Source of the DNA: a candidate division Hyd24-12 bacterium UBA5074
Lineage (GTDB): Bacteria; Fermentibacterota; Fermentibacteria; Fermentibacterales; Fermentibacteraceae
Direction: 5' to 3'
Assembly: GCA_002414865.1 (NCBI GenBank)
Contig: DIAQ01000024.1
Span: forward strand, 1 to 8,020
Length of the DNA stretch: 8,020 bases
Made by a program: the position numbers and the translations under genes. The notes below the pieces were generated by a model, which saw only the letters and a list, made by a program, of their open reading frames with translations, searched no databases and was not told where the DNA came from. Below, in pieces: positions 6,413 through 8,020 of the stretch (the first letter of the stretch is position 1; each line of letters starts with the position of its first letter).

Positions 6413-7701
6413 GGTTCGCCGCGGCCATCCCCGCCCTGTGCGCCGGGATCGTCCTCATCGCGGCCGAGGTGGCACTTCCAGCACCTGATCCCGATTACTG
6501 CGCACATGTGCTGTGGGCGCGCAGCTTGCTGCACTCCGGCGCCATCTCCATTACGGAGGGCGGGCGCTGGGACGACAGCTCCGTCTACTACCCCAACACG
6601 GTGCCCAAGCCCTTCGAACTACTCCAGGCGGCGGCGGCGGAATCGCTGGGAGGAGGCGCGGCTCACGCGGCGCTGAGGACGGCCCTGGGTTGCGCCGCAG
6701 TCCTCGCGGTCACCCTCTCGGTCCGCAAGGCCACGGGCTCGGGCAGGATGGCGACCGGATCGGGGTTGCTGCTGGCCGCGAATCCCGCCTTCGTGATGCT
6801 GTGCATCTCCGGCAGCCCGGCGATCCCCTTCATCGCCCTGCTCTCCTGCACCTCCCCCGCAGCCGCCGCGGCATCCTGCCTGGTCCGCCCCGAGGGATTC
6901 CTCTACGCGGTTATCCAGGCGGCATCTTCGAGGAGATGGCGGCAGCTCCTCCCGCTGATCCCCCTGGCCGCGGCCTGGCCCGCCCTGAACGCCATCCTGA
7001 CGGGCAACCCGCTATGGTCGGCGTTCGAGGTCCGGTACGCCGTGTCGGCCATGCAGTACTACAATCCGGGACCCCTGGGCTTCTGGCCCTGGGCCGCCGT
7101 CCGCGGTCTGATGGTCATGGGCCCGCTCCTCCTCCTCGCGATCCTCCTGAAGCCTGCGGCATGGCCCCGGGCGGCCGGAGGCGCAGCCCACCTCGCCATG
7201 CTCTCGGTCTCCCTGGCCTTCGGTTCGCTCGCGCTGCCCAGATACGTCGACCAGGTGTTCCTCCTCGGCCTTCCCTGGGCCCCGGTCGCAGGGGCTCGGC
7301 TGCCCATCCCCCGGAAGAGAATCAAAGCAGCCCTGGCCGCTGCCGCCGCTGCCCTGTCGCTCGCCATGTGGCCGTCCACTCTCGATCAGATGCGCCTCGA
7401 GCACCGCCTCGGCGAAGAGCTCGACAGGGCGGGCCGCGAGGGCTGGCAGGGCAGGATGGCGGCCAACGAGCTGCTGGTTCCGAGAATCGCTCTCGCGGCG
7501 GGCATGGACGATCCGCGATACAGGTTCGCCTCCACGGACAGGATGGCATGGGAGGGCCGGGCTCCGGGCTCCCTGGGAGTCACCAGGGTGGTCACCGCAC
7601 CAGGCACGATCTACTCGCGCGAGCGTGCGGAGCGGTGGATCGAGTCCTTCGCCGGTCTCGATGTCGAGATCCTCGATGTCGGAGGAGGGGGCGGCAGATG
7701 A
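6409..7701 (+). CDS. Multi-pass membrane protein, probable GT-C-type glycosyltransferase (CTG start)
   Basis: This protein has 430 residues if begun at CTG 6409. About eight hydrophobic segments are visible, near 3-22, 88-104, 117-145, 178-197, 231-248, 258-275, 282-297 and 304-321, followed by a soluble C-terminal part (about 325-430). GT-C-like signs are a first transmembrane helix followed by an acidic DPD (27-29) and HVLWARSLLHSG (33-44); VRPEGFLYA (159-167), a motif common in PMT/ArnT-like integral glycosyltransferases; TGNPLW (198-203); and LPRYVDQVFLLGLPW (276-290). Such enzymes use polyprenyl-phosphate sugars on the outer face of the inner membrane. I cannot name the family or substrate. 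The CTG forms CTGA with the ftsB stop and has GGAGG 7 nt upstream. The nearest standard start (GTG 6469) would delete helix 1 and has a poor ribosome-binding site. The stop overlaps rsgA as ATGA, and the GGGGGR tail arises from that gene's ribosome-binding site. Confidence 0.75.
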   Translation: MRFAAAIPALCAGIVLIAAEVALPAPDPDYCAHVLWARSLLHSGAISITEGGRWDDSSVYYPNTVPKPFELLQAAAAESLGGGAAHAALRTALGCAAVLAVTLSVRKATGSGRMATGSGLLLAANPAFVMLCISGSPAIPFIALLSCTSPAAAAASCLVRPEGFLYAVIQAASSRRWRQLLPLIPLAAAWPALNAILTGNPLWSAFEVRYAVSAMQYYNPGPLGFWPWAAVRGLMVMGPLLLLAILLKPAAWPRAAGGAAHLAMLSVSLAFGSLALPRYVDQVFLLGLPWAPVAGARLPIPRKRIKAALAAAAAALSLAMWPSTLDQMRLEHRLGEELDRAGREGWQGRMAANELLVPRIALAAGMDDPRYRFASTDRMAWEGRAPGSLGVTRVVTAPGTIYSRERAERWIESFAGLDVEILDVGGGGGR

Positions 7702-8020
7702 CCGAGGCCGTCATCGTAGCGAGCTACGGGCGGGAAGTACGGGTCCTGATGGGTGGCGGAATCGTGACCGCCTCGGTGTCGGGCAGGCTTCGGCTCGACC
7801 GCTTCCCCGTGACTGGCGACCGGGTCATGGTGAGCGTCACCAGGCACGGCTGCTCGGTCGACGAGGTTCTGCCGAGGAGGAACTCCCTCCGGCGCGGATG
7901 CACTGAGGGAACGCAGGTGCTGGCCGCCAATGTCGATCTGCTCCTGCTGCTCGTGAGCGTGAACTCGCCCCCGCTTCACAGGGGCTTCATCGACCGGACC
8001 GCCGCTGCCGCCTCGTTCGA
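7698..8020 (+). CDS. rsgA: RsgA, ribosome small-subunit-dependent GTPase, N-terminal part (cut by window edge)
   Basis: These are the first 107 residues of the circularly permuted GTPase that acts in late 30S subunit maturation. An OB-fold is visible: VIVASYGREVRV (5-16), then VSGRLRL (27-33) and VTGDRVMV (38-45), matching the family's GK-R and GDxV strands. Next come EVLPRRNSLRR (56-66) and QVLAANVDLLLLLVS (72-86), the hallmark joining the OB-fold to the GTPase domain, and the FIDR segment (97-100). The G motifs proper lie beyond position 8020, so GTPase integrity cannot be judged. The ATG at 7698 overlaps the upstream stop as ATGA and is preceded by a strong GGAGGAGGGGG (7681-7691). It is the last visible member of the eno chain. 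No stop occurs before the window ends. Confidence 0.93.
   Translation, partial: MTEAVIVASYGREVRVLMGGGIVTASVSGRLRLDRFPVTGDRVMVSVTRHGCSVDEVLPRRNSLRRGCTEGTQVLAANVDLLLLLVSVNSPPLHRGFIDRTAAAASF

Noticed and set aside
6466..6487. TGGCAC followed by GCAC at a sigma-54-like spacing
   Set aside because: The -12 element is GCACC rather than TTGC, and it lies inside a coding region 60 nt after a stronger start signal.

Overview
The window is a high-GC, densely packed bacterial segment, and its eight genes are all household or signalling genes. I see no mobile element, CRISPR array, tRNA or rRNA. Heavy AGG-arginine use, an NtrC-type sigma-54 activator, an HD-GYP protein and the eno-ftsB pairing suggest a free-living Gram-negative-type bacterium. 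It may belong to an uncultured or FCB-like candidate phylum, but this is a guess and nothing here fixes the phylum.

Layout. On the minus strand (1-1341) two genes read leftward: a MepM-like M23 peptidase and, 10 nt downstream, a family 2 glycosyltransferase cut by the left edge. A short divergent spacer (1342-1412) holds a perfect 5-bp-arm dyad overlapping a consensus -35 box that points rightward. On the plus strand a signalling pair follows, overlapping by 4 bp: an NtrC-family sigma-54 response regulator (1413-2786) and a receiver-GAF-GAF-HD-GYP protein (2783-4732). After a 61-nt gap with a GC hairpin comes a four-gene chain, each gene joined to the next by a 4-bp overlap: enolase, an FtsB/DivIC-like division protein, a multi-pass GT-C-like membrane protein, and the start of rsgA, which is cut by the right edge.

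How they fit. The two receivers probably answer to a histidine kinase encoded elsewhere. One output is sigma-54 promoter activation and the other is c-di-GMP hydrolysis. The eno-ftsB-GT-C-rsgA chain links glycolysis, the divisome, probably envelope glycan transfer and 30S maturation. This looks like growth-linked housekeeping genes held together by translational coupling.

The best non-routine observation is that the GT-C-like gene appears to start at a CTG codon (6409). That codon sits in a CTGA overlap with the ftsB stop, has an ideally spaced GGAGG, and adds a transmembrane helix that the nearest in-frame GTG start would remove. I did not find a convincing new biological system; the rest is mostly conventional.
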